A stretch of 64,000 nt of DNA from Nemertoderma westbladi (Eukaryota; Xenacoelomorpha; Nemertodermatida; Nemertodermatidae): contig JAUCBJ010000826.1 in assembly GCA_032718475.1 (NCBI GenBank), forward strand, positions 28,532 through 92,531, given 5' to 3'. Positions 10,294-21,459 of this stretch are shown here, one piece after another. A model generated the notes under the pieces. That model was not told the origin of the DNA and did no database searches. It worked only from the letters and a program-made list of their open reading frames with translations. Position 1 is the first letter of the stretch. Each line of letters begins with the position of its first letter. The position numbers and the translations under genes were made by a program.

Positions 10294-12023
10294 CAGCGTC
10301 TGGAGTGGGTGTGTGACTATATTATTTTATATTTGTTTTTATTATTTTTATATTTATGTATGTATTATTATGTAATTTTATTATAATCGTTTTCTTTAAT
10401 TTTATTTAGTAGAATGTTATTTTAGCGATTATTTAGTAGAATTAGTGCAATATATATTCGTGTTTATTACTTAATTACTTATATTATATATTTAGTTCAA
10501 CGACGAGAAATAATTCTTTTTCTCTTTCCTTACTGTCCGTATCATATTATAAATACGTGACTACAGTAAGATGAAATGTCCGTACTTATTAAAGTACAAT
10601 AAATCTCCTACTATACTCAAGTATTATTGGTAAGTAGAGTATTAGGAATGCAAAGTTCAGATCCTCGTGTCTCGGCTAAACCAAGCTCTGGGTAGACCTT
10701 GGAAACGACTTGCCTCTTCTCACTGACATTGCTTCTTGCAATATTGCTCTCATACCGTATATTAAATAATACATATAGTAGCGTGATGTCACTTTAACAG
10801 TAGTGTAAAACGCAAAATAAATCTGTTAAACCCTTTGACCATCTGTAATTCTAGTCGATTAAGATATCGCGGCACCCACCGATATACTTGAAAGACAAAA
10901 TTCTAGAATCAGTGGTTAACGTCCCCAGACATGTTCTGGAATAAATCGGTGCCCATCTTAAATATTAATTAGTTAATATTTATAAAAATCTATTAAAACA
11001 AATGTTATAATAGAGTAAATGCATACAAATAAACTCTAAGGAGTTTGTAAACCAAGAAAATCTATAAATCAAAATCTGTTAAAATTTAGATCCTTTAAAA
11101 ATTCTAGTCGATTAAGATATCGTAGCACTTACCGATACTCTTAAAAGGACTAATTTCCTAGAATCAAGGATCTCAGTCCCCAGACATGTTCTGGAATAAA
11201 ATTGTGTCTATTTTAATATTAAATAATAAAATTTACGGAAATAAATTTAAATTCATATCCTCTCATGAATTTGATAAATTGTCATTTTATACAATTTATA
11301 ACATTCCCAAAATTTCATTAATTAATGGATCATGGGAGCGGAGATTCACCCTATTAATTATATTAGTGTGAGAGAATCTCCAATATATAGTCAATAGCCG
11401 ATAAAATTCATAAAATCATGTATAAAGGGGAATATTGACAATTAAAGAATTACTATTAAATAGCATCCCAGATCTGTATGCATGAGAATTACCCTAATTC
11501 TACTGCTAGCTTTCCATAATGTCACCATAGCAACAACCACGCTAGAATTAGAAGCGAGTTAAAAGAACAATAGAAAGCTTGCCCCATTGAATAGCATACG
11601 AAATAAATAGCACACTGCTAGTATCCAATGATACATAATAATAACGTGGCATTCTGGAAGGCACTTGACTAACGGACAAATGGCCCGAATGTGTACAATT
11701 TGTGACAGTTGTGTGGAATTTGTGCGTTTATAGGTGAATGTTACTACTAAAGTGTGTTTACAGTAGCGAGTCGCAGTTGTGAAAGTAGCCCTACCTCTGC
11801 AGTAAGAACCGGAAGTAAATCTAAGCCCTTGGGACGGACAGTGGAGTGACTCGCGCTGGTTGTTGTTGTCGTTGTGTAGCTACTACGTTGGCGATAGACA
11901 CAGCGGCGACAGTAGATCAGCGCTGAGGAGCTTGCGCTGTCCGGGGGCGTTGAGGGGGAGGCAGCAACGACCGCTAGCCTAAATTATAATTAATTATAAT
12001 ATCGATAAACTCATATAGCAGCT
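10294..12023 (+). other. AT-rich spacer between pol remnant and ORF3
   Basis: There is no supported gene. The part from 10810 to 11235 holds a tandem duplication described separately. The last ~400 bp before ORF3 are less AT-rich, have no long frame, and could be the untranslated leader of an ORF3 transcript. Confidence 0.5.
10810..11235. repeat. Tandem duplication, ~250-bp spacing, in the spacer before ORF3
   Basis: Two diverged copies share ATTCTAGTCGATTAAGATAT (10847 and 11101), an ACCGATA block and CCCCAGACATGTTCTGGAAT (10923 and 11178). The last contains the palindrome-like CCAGACATGTTCTGG. Position upstream of an intact ORF makes a promoter role possible but unproven. Confidence 0.65.
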
Positions 12024-13283
12024 ATGACTGAGTTGATAGAAGATGATCTTGGTATCAGGGAGCGATATACCTTACCATTGCAAGCGTTTGTTGATAGTTT
12101 AGTACGCAGCGACACTAGTCAACCCACTACGGAGGACGATGGCCGTTATATCGAGCCGCCAATGTCAAAGGAACAGCTCATGCGTGAATTGGACTATAGA
12201 AAATTCACCGCTCGCTATACGCATCGTAATAGTACGTATATGGACTTCTTAACTACTGGTCATCCTATCGATTTACACGATACGGACGATGTAGACACTG
12301 AAAGGGAAATGGTTCTGTGTAAATATCATACCCAGCGGAGTCGGAACGATAAACTGAGAATCGAACACGAAAATTCTATTCGAAACCAACTCGAAAGAGA
12401 AGACGTTGAAGAGCCGGATAAACGCAGTGACTTCAACGAATATCTGGAATTCTTTAGAGAAACATATCTCAATATAGCCAGTCAACAAAGTCTAGAAACT
12501 CGATATCCTCAAGGTATACATCATGACCCTATGATAGAACTCAAACGGCTCTATTTCACTATGATGTGTCTTACCGCCGATCGACCGCTACCTGTTGTCC
12601 CGGATAGCTTCGAACAGATGGAGGAATATTGTAAAACTGGAGAACGATCACCTGCGTTTCCCCTACAGGACGTGCGTCTTTGGTATTATTGCGACGAATG
12701 CCCTAGACCCAACCAACAAATGGAAAGACATAAACCTCCGTGGAGACGTTGCGCTAAACACAGTTTTACTCGCTATACTTATGGGAGTTTCGAGCGAAAC
12801 TTGTTCGACGTATATCCTACGCTCGCTCAACTCAAACGATCCTTAAATAAACCGATGATCAGAGTTCCGGAATACTCGGTCAGACCTCCTCATTCCCTGG
12901 TGAGACCTCAGACTCTTGATCCTAATAGTATGACGGATCCTCCTGAACTATACTCATTGTTCAAAGATCTAGTGTTACCCGAACAGTTAGTCGGTGGCAC
13001 TCCGGTTGTGGGCTCCCTAGATATTCGCCCATCCTACCTAGCCGGATTGGGACGCGGACATTTAATATCGCCGTTCAACCCGTATAATCGTCCCGGTTTA
13101 ACCCCGATACAACCTGTCACCGAGGTGGAGGAGAGAGTTGTACGAAACGCGTTAGACACTATTCGACAAAAGATCGGAAAAGGAACCTACGATTGTTTAG
13201 AGAAACGTAAATTGCAGCAGCAAGTCCAAGCGGTAAACGAATTAGCTTTATCTCAGTTCGATCGGGAAATCCAGAATCTCTAA
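12024..13283 (+). CDS. ORF3 of the BEL/Pao element, unknown function, zinc-site module
   Basis: An uninterrupted 419-codon frame from ATG at 12024, the longest intact frame of this element. It has no signal peptide or membrane segment, so it is not an envelope-type protein. Residues ~175-250 carry ELKRLYFTMMCLTADRPLP, then a CX2C pair (YYCDEC) and, 16 residues on, CX2H (RRCAKH) followed by SF. The same order (RRLY..., LTA.PLP, CX2C, CX2H, HSF) is found in the decayed minus-strand unit at 34600-35060, so this is a conserved zinc-binding module and not a chance ORF. The rest is Pro/Arg-rich. It sits in sense orientation between the pol remnant and the 3' LTR. Function unknown. Confidence 0.75.
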   Translation: MTELIEDDLGIRERYTLPLQAFVDSLVRSDTSQPTTEDDGRYIEPPMSKEQLMRELDYRKFTARYTHRNSTYMDFLTTGHPIDLHDTDDVDTEREMVLCKYHTQRSRNDKLRIEHENSIRNQLEREDVEEPDKRSDFNEYLEFFRETYLNIASQQSLETRYPQGIHHDPMIELKRLYFTMMCLTADRPLPVVPDSFEQMEEYCKTGERSPAFPLQDVRLWYYCDECPRPNQQMERHKPPWRRCAKHSFTRYTYGSFERNLFDVYPTLAQLKRSLNKPMIRVPEYSVRPPHSLVRPQTLDPNSMTDPPELYSLFKDLVLPEQLVGGTPVVGSLDIRPSYLAGLGRGHLISPFNPYNRPGLTPIQPVTEVEERVVRNALDTIRQKIGKGTYDCLEKRKLQQQVQAVNELALSQFDREIQNL

Positions 13284-13726
13284 GAAGATATCGAACTTGG
13301 ACGACCCTACTCTCTGAAAGAGTTTTAGACGAATGCTTCCAACGACAAGCGGAGGAAAATCAGCTTGAGGAGAAGCATATCAATTTCGACAGAGCCCGAG
13401 AACGCAAGTCGGAAAGAACCATCAAACCGAGGAAATTTCTCACTACACACGGTCCACCTACCGCTCTCGTGCAAACGACCCGTCAGGGACCAGTAAGAGC
13501 TGCTGCCTTAAACGCGCTCTCAAGGTTGTTCGACCTCGTTCCACTGAGGTTGATACCGATCAACCGGGTACCTCGACCGGCGGATACACCGACCGTAACC
13601 CTAAACCTTATGCACCCTTCACCTAGGAGTTATAGCCCTCCTAGTAAAGTGACTCGCCCCAAAGAGAAAAGGACTCTTGCTAGCCTCAAAACACTGCGTA
13701 AACGCCGTTCGCGTAAGAAGGACTAA
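13283..13726 (+). CDS. ORF3 C-terminal part in a shifted frame, basic tail
   Basis: Directly at the ORF3 stop, a second frame stays open from 13283 to 13726. It reads RRYRTWTTLLSERVLDE and so on, then a charged helix (…RQAEENQLEEKHINFDRARER…), and ends in a very basic tail (KTLRKRRSRKKD). The lack of a good ATG near its start and the exact abutment suggest ORF3 was once about 565 residues and suffered one frameshift near 13280. I see no classical slippery heptamer, so programmed shifting is unlikely. The basic end fits a nucleic-acid-binding protein (inference). Confidence 0.55.
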   Translation, partial: RRYRTWTTLLSERVLDECFQRQAEENQLEEKHINFDRARERKSERTIKPRKFLTTHGPPTALVQTTRQGPVRAAALNALSRLFDLVPLRLIPINRVPRPADTPTVTLNLMHPSPRSYSPPSKVTRPKEKRTLASLKTLRKRRSRKKD

Positions 13727-13804
13727 CTGTTTAGAGTATTTTTATATTTTAGAAACTGTGATTTTTTATATTTTATAGAATTAAATCCCATTTTCTGGGA
13801 GCGG

Positions 13805-15020
13805 TGTAAAAGCTTTTGCGGATATAACCAGTCATTTTCTCTGCAATATACCGTGTATGTGTTTTAGCGGACATAACAAGCCATTTTCTCCGCAATGTAC
13901 CGTGTGGGTGTTTTAGCGGACATAACAAGCCATTTTCTGCCGCAATGCGCCTAATACTCTAAAAGACTGGAACTCAGATGACGAAATCTGTCAGCTGATT
14001 TACTGTAAACGTGGCACATCTCTTTGTTCAGCTCGCTCGGCCAATCACAGCGATTTTCATTTTATCTTGTACAGAGGCCTACGGAAAACTGCGCAATGCA
14101 TTACGGTTTTTGTTTACCTTTCTGAGCCTCAGAACATCGGCTTAGAAATTATTCTGTGCTTCTGTAGAAGTTTTAGACTTTGGCCAACATTAGACAGCTT
14201 TGATTATAAGAACGTAAATCTATTATCTGGCCCTACTGGATGCATTACTGGCCACCAACTGACTGATGGCTGAACAACTGCACTGTGCTGACTGAGCAAC
14301 ACTCGGCACCTACCGACATACTGACTTTCACCGCATTATTTTACTTCTGTTTACTGTCTGTTATTAATTGTTATATGTTGATGGATATGTTGTTACATTT
14401 GGAGAATACCGATAAATAATCATAAAACCCCCAATCTTCTTGATTACTGAAGGTAAGAGGGACCGGTTACCTGTAGCAATTGCGACTTACATTATAGTGG
14501 TTTTTGTGTGAATTAAATGCTATTTCATAATCCCTACATGTGTCAGTTGCTATCCTCCTTATATATGATCAAATTCAGTGACGGTCGGCAGGTCAGTGTG
14601 CAGCAGTGTGAAGTCGTGTGCAGTATTGTGACAGATAATAAAGCATCTCCTAAAGAATGCGCTATTTACGAAACTCATTAGCCATCTAGTTGTGATTAGT
14701 ATAAGTCATAACTCTGTTTTATACTTAAAGAAGCGCCACATCCTAAAGGAACTGTTAATATTTCCCCGAAAGTGAATAATATTGTCAGAGATTATATAGT
14801 AACGATCAATCGAATAATACAGTAGGTCTGCAACGCAATAAATTTCAAAGCACCCGAATCCAGTCTCCCTTAACTGTGGGTGAATGATCGCGCATAGACT
14901 GGCTTCGGCTAATGTTACTTCATGTGCACTAAATACTTGTTATAGGCTAAAGTCGATTTATAAACAAGAGGACACCTAAAATTGGCAGGTTAAACTGCTA
15001 AAGGTCTGAAAGCGCGAACA
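13805..15020 (+). repeat. 3' LTR of the BEL/Pao element
   Basis: 1216 bp, TGTAAAAGC...GCGCGAACA, collinear with 1803-3000, with the 18-bp segment containing AGCGCCACATCCT retained. Confidence 0.92.
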
Positions 15021-15505
15021 GTTGGAATGTCAAAAATATCGTCATCCCTTCTCATCGTTAAAAAACTAGTAAATGGGAATTAATTCTTTAACAAACATAT
15101 TATATATTATTATTATTATTATTTATTATTATTATTAAAAGTTACAGGAACAAGAACGTTGAGAACTTATAGGGTCCCATAAATCACGATATGTAAGCGG
15201 AAATTAAACCTTAAAAATATAAGAATTATTCAAACATTTAAACAACACAATAAGGTAGAATGCAACATACATTTAGCATTTACGGCATGTCTCCATAGTA
15301 CAAAAAAATGGCGCAACGTAAATAAAGGTTTATATATCACCGTGGACTATCTAGATATAATAGATAAAAATTAATGGCATAAAAGTAATCTATACGGTGT
15401 TAACAGAATACGATTATTGGCTATATAATGTACAACGCAGTGGTAGATAAATAATTAAAGTGGGATTGCACCTATTATAACTATATAAACGTATTATAAA
15501 TAGGT
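15021..15505. other. AT-rich sequence, no gene seen
   Basis: The only structures are a short (ATT)n tract near 15100-15135 and general AT-richness. Nothing is supported on either strand. Confidence 0.5.
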
Positions 15506-17490
15506 CAGGTCAGGTCAGGTATCCTAGGGCATTGATCAAGAAAACTTGCCACCTCCATGCAGCATAAAGGAGGTGCCACCTGTGGCTCCATAGACCCTCT
15601 TACTAGGGCAAATATGGTCCTGTAACTAGGACCCCCTTGGTCCTGGATTAAGGACCCATATAATTGGCTGCAGGGGTATATGGCCTGGCCAGGCAGATGG
15701 TGATCTACCAATGGCTGGCCAGGAGTAGAGTGTTTTCATGTCCACTCTGAGTGCACTTCACTGCGACCTGCACCTGGCAGCAGGGGTACAGGGCATGACC
15801 CAGCAGATGAGCTGCACAGCCAATGGGGGTCATGTGCGCCTGAGTAGGTATGGGTGATGGGCCTCATATCTGACTCCACTGCGACACCCACCCTGTGGAA
15901 CGGCAAACCAGGGTGTAGTACTTGCCCCGAGAGCTGACTCGGCAAAAAAGCACCCTCCAACCCCCACTATGAATTACATTAGTGATGCGGAGGTCCAGCC
16001 ACTAGAGACCAGTGGAATTACAGGACACAATCGGTCTCACAGGCGTCAGTTATCTCCTGACCGGCTGTCTGTCTGGAGGGAGAGCTGCCAACAATTCTTT
16101 GAGTCTCTTTCCTGATGACCTTTCTGGCCCAAACCATGGGTCACCAGGGAGGCCAGATTGTGAGGGGGAGAGGGATTCTGGAGTTGGAGGCTACTCTCAT
16201 GTTCCACCCCGACCAACAAAGCCATTTGTGAATTTGAGGCAAGTCACTAGACTAGCCTCATTTAACACCCAGCCTCATTTGAACACTCGGGTCCCCAATA
16301 CGACAAGGTGAGCTGACTGCCTTGGCAGATAAGCTTTCTCTTAGCGCAGTGGGTGTTCAAGAGCACCGAATGCAGACTGGACAGACTGATGAGGTTCTGA
16401 GTAAGGACATGGGGGGCGGTTGGCGACTCGCCCTCGCGTCAGCAGATGATAGTGGCAATGGTGGAATTGGTCTATTGATGAATCCAACTGCACATGCAGC
16501 ATTGGACAATATAGACCAAATCTCTAACCGCATCATCCCTTGCCACTTCTCATGTTCAGGAAGACTGGCTAAGAAGTTTCCTAAGGTTGTTCTGATTGTG
16601 TGCTACTCTCCAACTAGTGTTGCCCCTGTAGAGGAGGTGGAAAATTTCTACCACAATCTACAAGCAGCTACTGATGGAGTGGATCAGCATGCATTCTTAA
16701 CATTCCTGGGAGACTTTAAAGCAAGTCGGCATCAATCACCTACATCGCCCTGGGTCTATAGCAAGAGTGTTAACCGAAATTCTGCCCATCTTCAGGATTT
16801 TATTTCTGGAAATGATTGTTTTCGGATGGAACCCAGTTCAAGAAGCGAACTGGAAAGCTATGGACTCAGTGGAAGTAGTGGTCACAAGTCCCAGATTGAC
16901 CATATTCTGTTTCAGAATATGATAATATATATATATTAATATGATAACATAGCTCTATACAAGACTGTAATGCATTTCCACTTCGACCCTTCTCCAGTGA
17001 TCACCGCCTTATTGTGGCCAAGGTAAGAGTCTGCGTGCTAGCAGAACAACGAAATCTACCTTGCAGCGGCATGACTGGTCCTCTCTGTTGCAACAGCCAA
17101 GTGTGAGATCAAGCTTCACACTACAGCTGAGCAACAGGTATGAGGTTGTTGCCTCTGAGGCGGCAGATCACTCCTAGGGCTATACTGCCTTCACAGAGGC
17201 AGTTAAGTTAGCAGCTGCAGAAACAGTTCCTGTATACCCTCGAAACAGGAAAAGGGCCCCCTGGACTGACAACAAAATTCAGAAGTGCCGAAATTACCTC
17301 TATAAGGCGCAGAAAGAGTCCCGACTCAAACAGACTACAGCGTCCAAGAATGCAGTTAAGGCTGCATCTAGGCCCCTGAACAGGCAGTACTCTGTTAATC
17401 TACAGGAGCTAATAAACCAACAGGTTGATGCCATCAATGATGCTGACGACAGCAAGCAATCATCCCAGTCATGGAAATCATTAAGGGGGG
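15506..17490 (+). mobile_element. RTE-like LINE, 5' half only
   Basis: Begins with GGTCAGGTCAGGTCAGG, then a GC-richer leader (15530-16280), the endonuclease (16322-16939) and, from about 17180, the endonuclease-RT linker (…YPRNRKRAPWTDNKIQKC…). The linker matches the minus-strand copy at 62216-62640. Homology ends at 17486 where a G run starts. This copy therefore keeps the 5' part and lacks the RT and 3' end, the reverse of usual LINE truncation. Confidence 0.85.
16322..16939 (+). pseudogene. APE-type endonuclease domain of the RTE-like LINE
   Basis: Reads as an exonuclease/endonuclease/phosphatase-fold endonuclease that would nick target DNA for target-primed reverse transcription. Visible motifs are VGVQEHRMQTG (catalytic Glu), NGGIGLLMN, VVLIVCYSPTS, LTFLGDFKA and SQIDHILF. 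The canonical GDFNA reads GDFKA, so the active-site Asn is replaced by Lys. The frame breaks in an (AT)n tract at 16920-16940, and the conserved SDHR-type end continues out of frame near 16995. It resembles the endonuclease of proteins often annotated as craniofacial development protein 2-like. Confidence 0.8.
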
Positions 17491-17823
17491 GGGGGGGGTA
17501 GCACCCCCAAATTGAACCTCACATTTTTGTGTCTCTGGACCATAAAATTGGGTGAAAATTATTTTTTGTGCTACTAAACATCGTCTGGACTGTGTGAGAA
17601 TAATCAAACCAAATATTTTTAAAATTGGCCCCAAAATGGCTCCGTGGCTTCCTCGAGTCGCTTCTGAACAGGTGCTTCTCGTGGAGGGTTGTCAATATAC
17701 AGGTTCGTCGTTCTTTCCTCCCGCTTGTAATCGCTACCCGCTGCCCCAGTACGGAATATTTCCCATTCCATCGACCGTATCACTGGATGAGTCGCTGTCG
17801 TCAGGATAAGGTGGTTGGCGGGT
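17491..17823. other. No gene seen; starts with a G run
   Basis: A run of 13 G at 17487-17499 marks the LINE breakpoint, followed by 320 bp without a supported feature. In the frame of the gag-like unit downstream (minus strand) reading is still possible to about 17760, so part of this may be its C-terminal end. Confidence 0.4.
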
Positions 17824-19671
17824 TCACATGCGGCGTATTATTCTAGTTAGACGCATTCGCTTTGGTTCGACATCTATGGTTCTTTGTCGTTCGGTAGGCT
17901 TGCAAGCCTCCCGCGAAGTCGTAGGTCTTGATAAACCTGGTTCGAATCTGTGGGTACTACCCACGTCTGTCGTCCTTCGTTGTTCGGTAGGCTGGCAAGC
18001 CTTCCACAAAGTCATAGGTCTCGATAAGCACTGAGCGAGTGGTCTAATGAATATCTCGTAGTTAGGAGGTACCGTAAGTTTATAAATGACTGGGTTCGTG
18101 CAGCACGTTACAGGTTTAACTGGTAACGGTTTACTTACCTGTTTCGCTGTTATAAATACGGGTTCGTCCCTCCTTACGAGTAAACTACGGCTTACAGTAG
18201 GTGGACTACTTACCTTACCTGCTACAATCGGCGATGAAGTCACTCGTGGCTGCAGAATTGATTCCGATATAACAAACCTGTTACCTTGCATTGAATGCAC
18301 AGGCGATATTTCCTTTTGCTTCACAACTATGGTGGGTTTTACTGGAGTTGTGGGTTTGAACATAGGAATAACTTGGGGAAAACGTCAACAGTAATCCTTG
18401 ACGAACTCCTCTCCTCGATCTATCGCTCCCACACTTCCTTCCTCGATTCGTTTTTGAATTCCACGGTATCGGGCCTCGAAGCGGTCTACTGCAGACAAGT
18501 CATGTCCGGCTCAAGATCTGATAGATCTATCTCTCACATCAAGTTCGAGGTCATCTTGTGCGTTCACCAACTCGCGCGATCTGTGATTCAGTTTGAACTG
18601 AAGCTGCATCTCTCTTTCGCATTGATCGGCCTGCTGCTGTTGTGCCGCTATCTCCGCTTCCCTTACGGCTAAACGAGCGTTTATCTGTTGCACTTCCAGT
18701 TTGGCATGTGCGTCGGAAGCCGCCTTGTCTTGCGCTAACTCGGCTGCTGCTGTTTGTCGCGCTAACTCTGCCGCTGTTGCTTTCGCTGTCGCAGCGGCTG
18801 CTTCTCGTGTTATATTCTCCTCCAATTTGCGTATCTCAGATGCTTCAAATTCGGCTCGGGCCTGGAGTTGAGCAATTTTTGCTTCATCCTCCCTACGTTG
18901 CCCCTCTCCCTCAACAGCAACTTGTGCCACCTGCCGTTGCGCTTCTTCCTCGGCGACTCGTTGTTGGCGTGTGATCTCCTGTTGTTATCGAGTAATCACC
19001 GACATTGTCCAACTAACGTCAGCCTCGCTCCGTACGCTGACAAATGATCTATCCAGTTGTGGAATTTGGAAGGCTCACGCGCCTTCCGTAGTTAGAACTT
19101 CCATCGTCCCTCTCAGTATGACTTCCGGTTCTTCGATCGGTACGCCGCATCTACGGAGAAAATTGGTGAGTGCCTCTAACTTCCCATCCAGGCAGTATAG
19201 TTCTTCTTCCTCTTTGGGTTGCAACAACGCGTCGGAAACAGACTCACCCATCAGTTGATTGAGTTGCTCTTGCTGAGTCGATCCTACAACCGACTTAAAG
19301 TGAATGAGACTTTCCCTCGGACTTACCAGTTTATCTATTATCTTTACCTGAGTAAAGTTGTCATCACGCAACTCTGCGAGTTCGTGTAAACTTCGGAGCT
19401 TATCTACGGAGGCATGTACTCAACTTTCTACTCTTACTTGCAGGGTGTAGAACTTGTATCTCGACATCAGGGTGGTTAACTTGCGCACGATGCGAAAACC
19501 TTCTCCGATATTTCGAATTATCTGAGCCATGTGTCCTCCTATACTCCTAATAATATTCCCCTGGCTCCCAGTCGAACTTACCATGTCCGATTCCCACGAT
19601 CTGGTTTGCGGGATGGTAAGGAAGTCTTCGGTTCTACCGTTGCCACGCACTACGGCTTCCAGTATTTCCAT
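17824..19671 (-). pseudogene. Decayed gag-like frame with coiled coil
   Basis: A single minus-strand frame can be followed from 19671 to 17824 across five stops (TGA at 19420, TGA near 19072, TAA near 18975, TGA at 18511, TGA near 18376). In order it has a globular part (19671-19080), a long A/E/Q/R-rich coiled coil (about 18960-18570, …AAELARQTAAAELAQ…), and a Pro/Thr/Val-rich tail. The tail includes two tandem copies of a ~30-residue repeat of the type LSRP.T…AC.PTE..RT. The order matches the 5239-6819 gag region of the BEL/Pao element, which suggests a related LTR element, but sequence similarity is weak. No zinc knuckles or protease are seen. Confidence 0.55.
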
Positions 19672-20924
19672 TCACGGTACCAGTGACACACGCAGTGTGA
19701 CATCGGTAGAATCGCGAGTCCTCCTTCTTGGGTCGTCTACTGTTGATCAGTATACCGAAATGCCTCAAAATGTCGAAATGTCAAATGTCAAAACTTACCT
19801 CAGTATATATATATTCTATATATACTCTAACCGGTACAAGTAAAAGCAAAAGGGTATATAATAAAATAATAATAATTCAGCCTACTGGCTAAATCTGTAA
19901 GAATAAGTGAGATAGCAGAATACGCTACCAAAATATAGATCAATAAGTACAAATAATAGGCAAAACAGCAACGTCTTGGGGAAAATAAGTACCAACAAAC
20001 ACATAAATTAGAGAGTGGAACCCACAAATTTTGAGTACTACTGTGCTCTAAGTTTAAACGACACGACTCGTAAAACTTACGTTCCTTTGATCTTCTAGTC
20101 ATACAGATCCCCAGATACAAACCGGACGAGAACTGTTCTGTTTCCAGCGTCGCGGATGAATCGTTTACCTCCCAAACCTGCTAAAAACGGCCTAATCCTT
20201 CGAGGCAGTCCAGAAATGAGTCCTTGAGTCCTGAAAAATCGAAGGTGACAGTTTTACGGACTACTCTACGAAAAAATTTTCCTAGGTACCAATACAAATT
20301 GGTCTTTAAACCTTGTGTACCTTTTCAAGTACTGAAAAAAGTAACACCACACACACACACGGCCTAAGACAAAATAATTACAAACTAACTAGCTATCTAT
20401 AGCTAGCTAAATACAAATAACTTACGCAAGAGCGTACATAAACCTAAATTATGTATGTATCTCCTACTGATAAGTCCAGTAGTGTACCGCCTACTGGATC
20501 CTAGTAACGAAGTACCTTACAGTAGAATCCAGCAGTGTATACGGACTCGTACAGTATCTGACAAGAAATCCCAGTCCAGGGTGTCTAAATAAACAGATAG
20601 TAAGTATACAAACTACTACTGACGAGGAACAGAGCCTGATGTCTCTTCTAATACTTGGGTGAATCAAATGCCCGGGCTAACTAGACAAACAGGATACCAA
20701 GCCTCTAACCGGTGAGGAAGATGTACAGTCTACAGATACAGACCAAACTCATGGGAAAACAATCCCCGTGTAGCGAATCCTAACTATTGCTAATGGACCT
20801 AAAATACTGTAAACTTGCCGTGGTGTGATTTATATGGGTATAATACGAGCTAGTAGGTCAACAAGACTAGCGTAAAACAATACTGCCGACAGGAAAATAG
20901 CAGTCAAAAGGGGGTGCCCCTATG
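19672..20924. other. No gene seen; probable leader of the decayed minus-strand element
   Basis: AT-rich with a short (AC)n tract at 20347-20360 and a TATATA stretch at 19806-19832. By orientation it lies upstream of the gag-like frame at 17824-19671. No LTR pair could be recognised. Confidence 0.4.
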
Positions 20925-21455
20925 TCAGAGTAAAACAAATACTAAATACCTCCTTGGCCTCGATTTAGGACAGCTTATTAGCACATGTTCGTCGTCTTGG
21001 ACGAAACTTCCATCGCAATCACAAAGTTGTCTCTCATGCAGTAGTCTGGACCATCTACCCTTTTCAACTAGGAGATTATGCGACATTAATCGTACGCGCG
21101 AAACCGAAACCCTCATATAGTCTGGAATATATATTTTTTTCGAGTGCGTGTAGGTGTAGATAGGATGTACGGATAGCGCGCTATTAAGGATGCTACGATA
21201 TGTCAGGTACTTTGTGGCAGAGTCAGGTTTTGAAAGGACTCGGTCGGCGGTAACTGAGGGTGATGGATTGCAATTTAATGCATCTACAAGGATCCTATAA
21301 CTGGGTGTATTAGCTTTTGAGCATATTTCCAAAGCCATATGAAATGATATATTTTTATCACTATTTTTAAAAATTCCTCTTAAAAGCTTTCTCCTACGAT
21401 CAACTACACGATCCAAAAGTGACCTTATACCCAGCTCAGTTAAGCAGAGATCCAA
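20925..21455 (-). pseudogene. LINE-type C-terminal tail with CCHC motif
   Basis: A 176-residue minus-strand frame. Its C-terminal part reads RVSRVRLMSHNLLVEKGRW, then R.LC.C and, ten residues on, DEHVLISCP. This SH.L.VE.GRW…CXC…H…CP pattern is known from the tails of several invertebrate non-LTR retrotransposon proteins. No reverse-transcriptase motifs precede it because an LTR region begins just upstream (about 21460). It is best read as a LINE 3' coding remnant, with moderate confidence in the family. Confidence 0.5.
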
Positions 21456-21459
21456 TGTG

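Larger units (their letters stand above)
1803..15020 (+). mobile_element. BEL/Pao-type LTR retrotransposon, internally deleted
   Basis: Two direct LTRs of 1198 and 1216 bp, each TG...CA, bound the element. The five bases before it (attgg) and after it (gttgg) agree at four of five positions, as expected for a BEL/Pao target duplication. In order it holds a ~2.2 kb leader, a gag-protease frame with several stops, a remnant of the RNase H/linker part of pol, an AT-rich spacer and a third ORF. RT, most of RNase H and all of integrase are missing. By eye the LTRs differ by only a few per cent, so the insertion is fairly young despite the broken gag. BEL/Pao assignment rests on the CCHC array, the protease and the pol linker. 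Confidence 0.9.

Noticed and set aside
12024-13283. Envelope-type gene in the BEL/Pao element
   Set aside because: The position fits an envelope gene, but there is no signal peptide, no membrane segment and no cysteine-rich ectodomain pattern.
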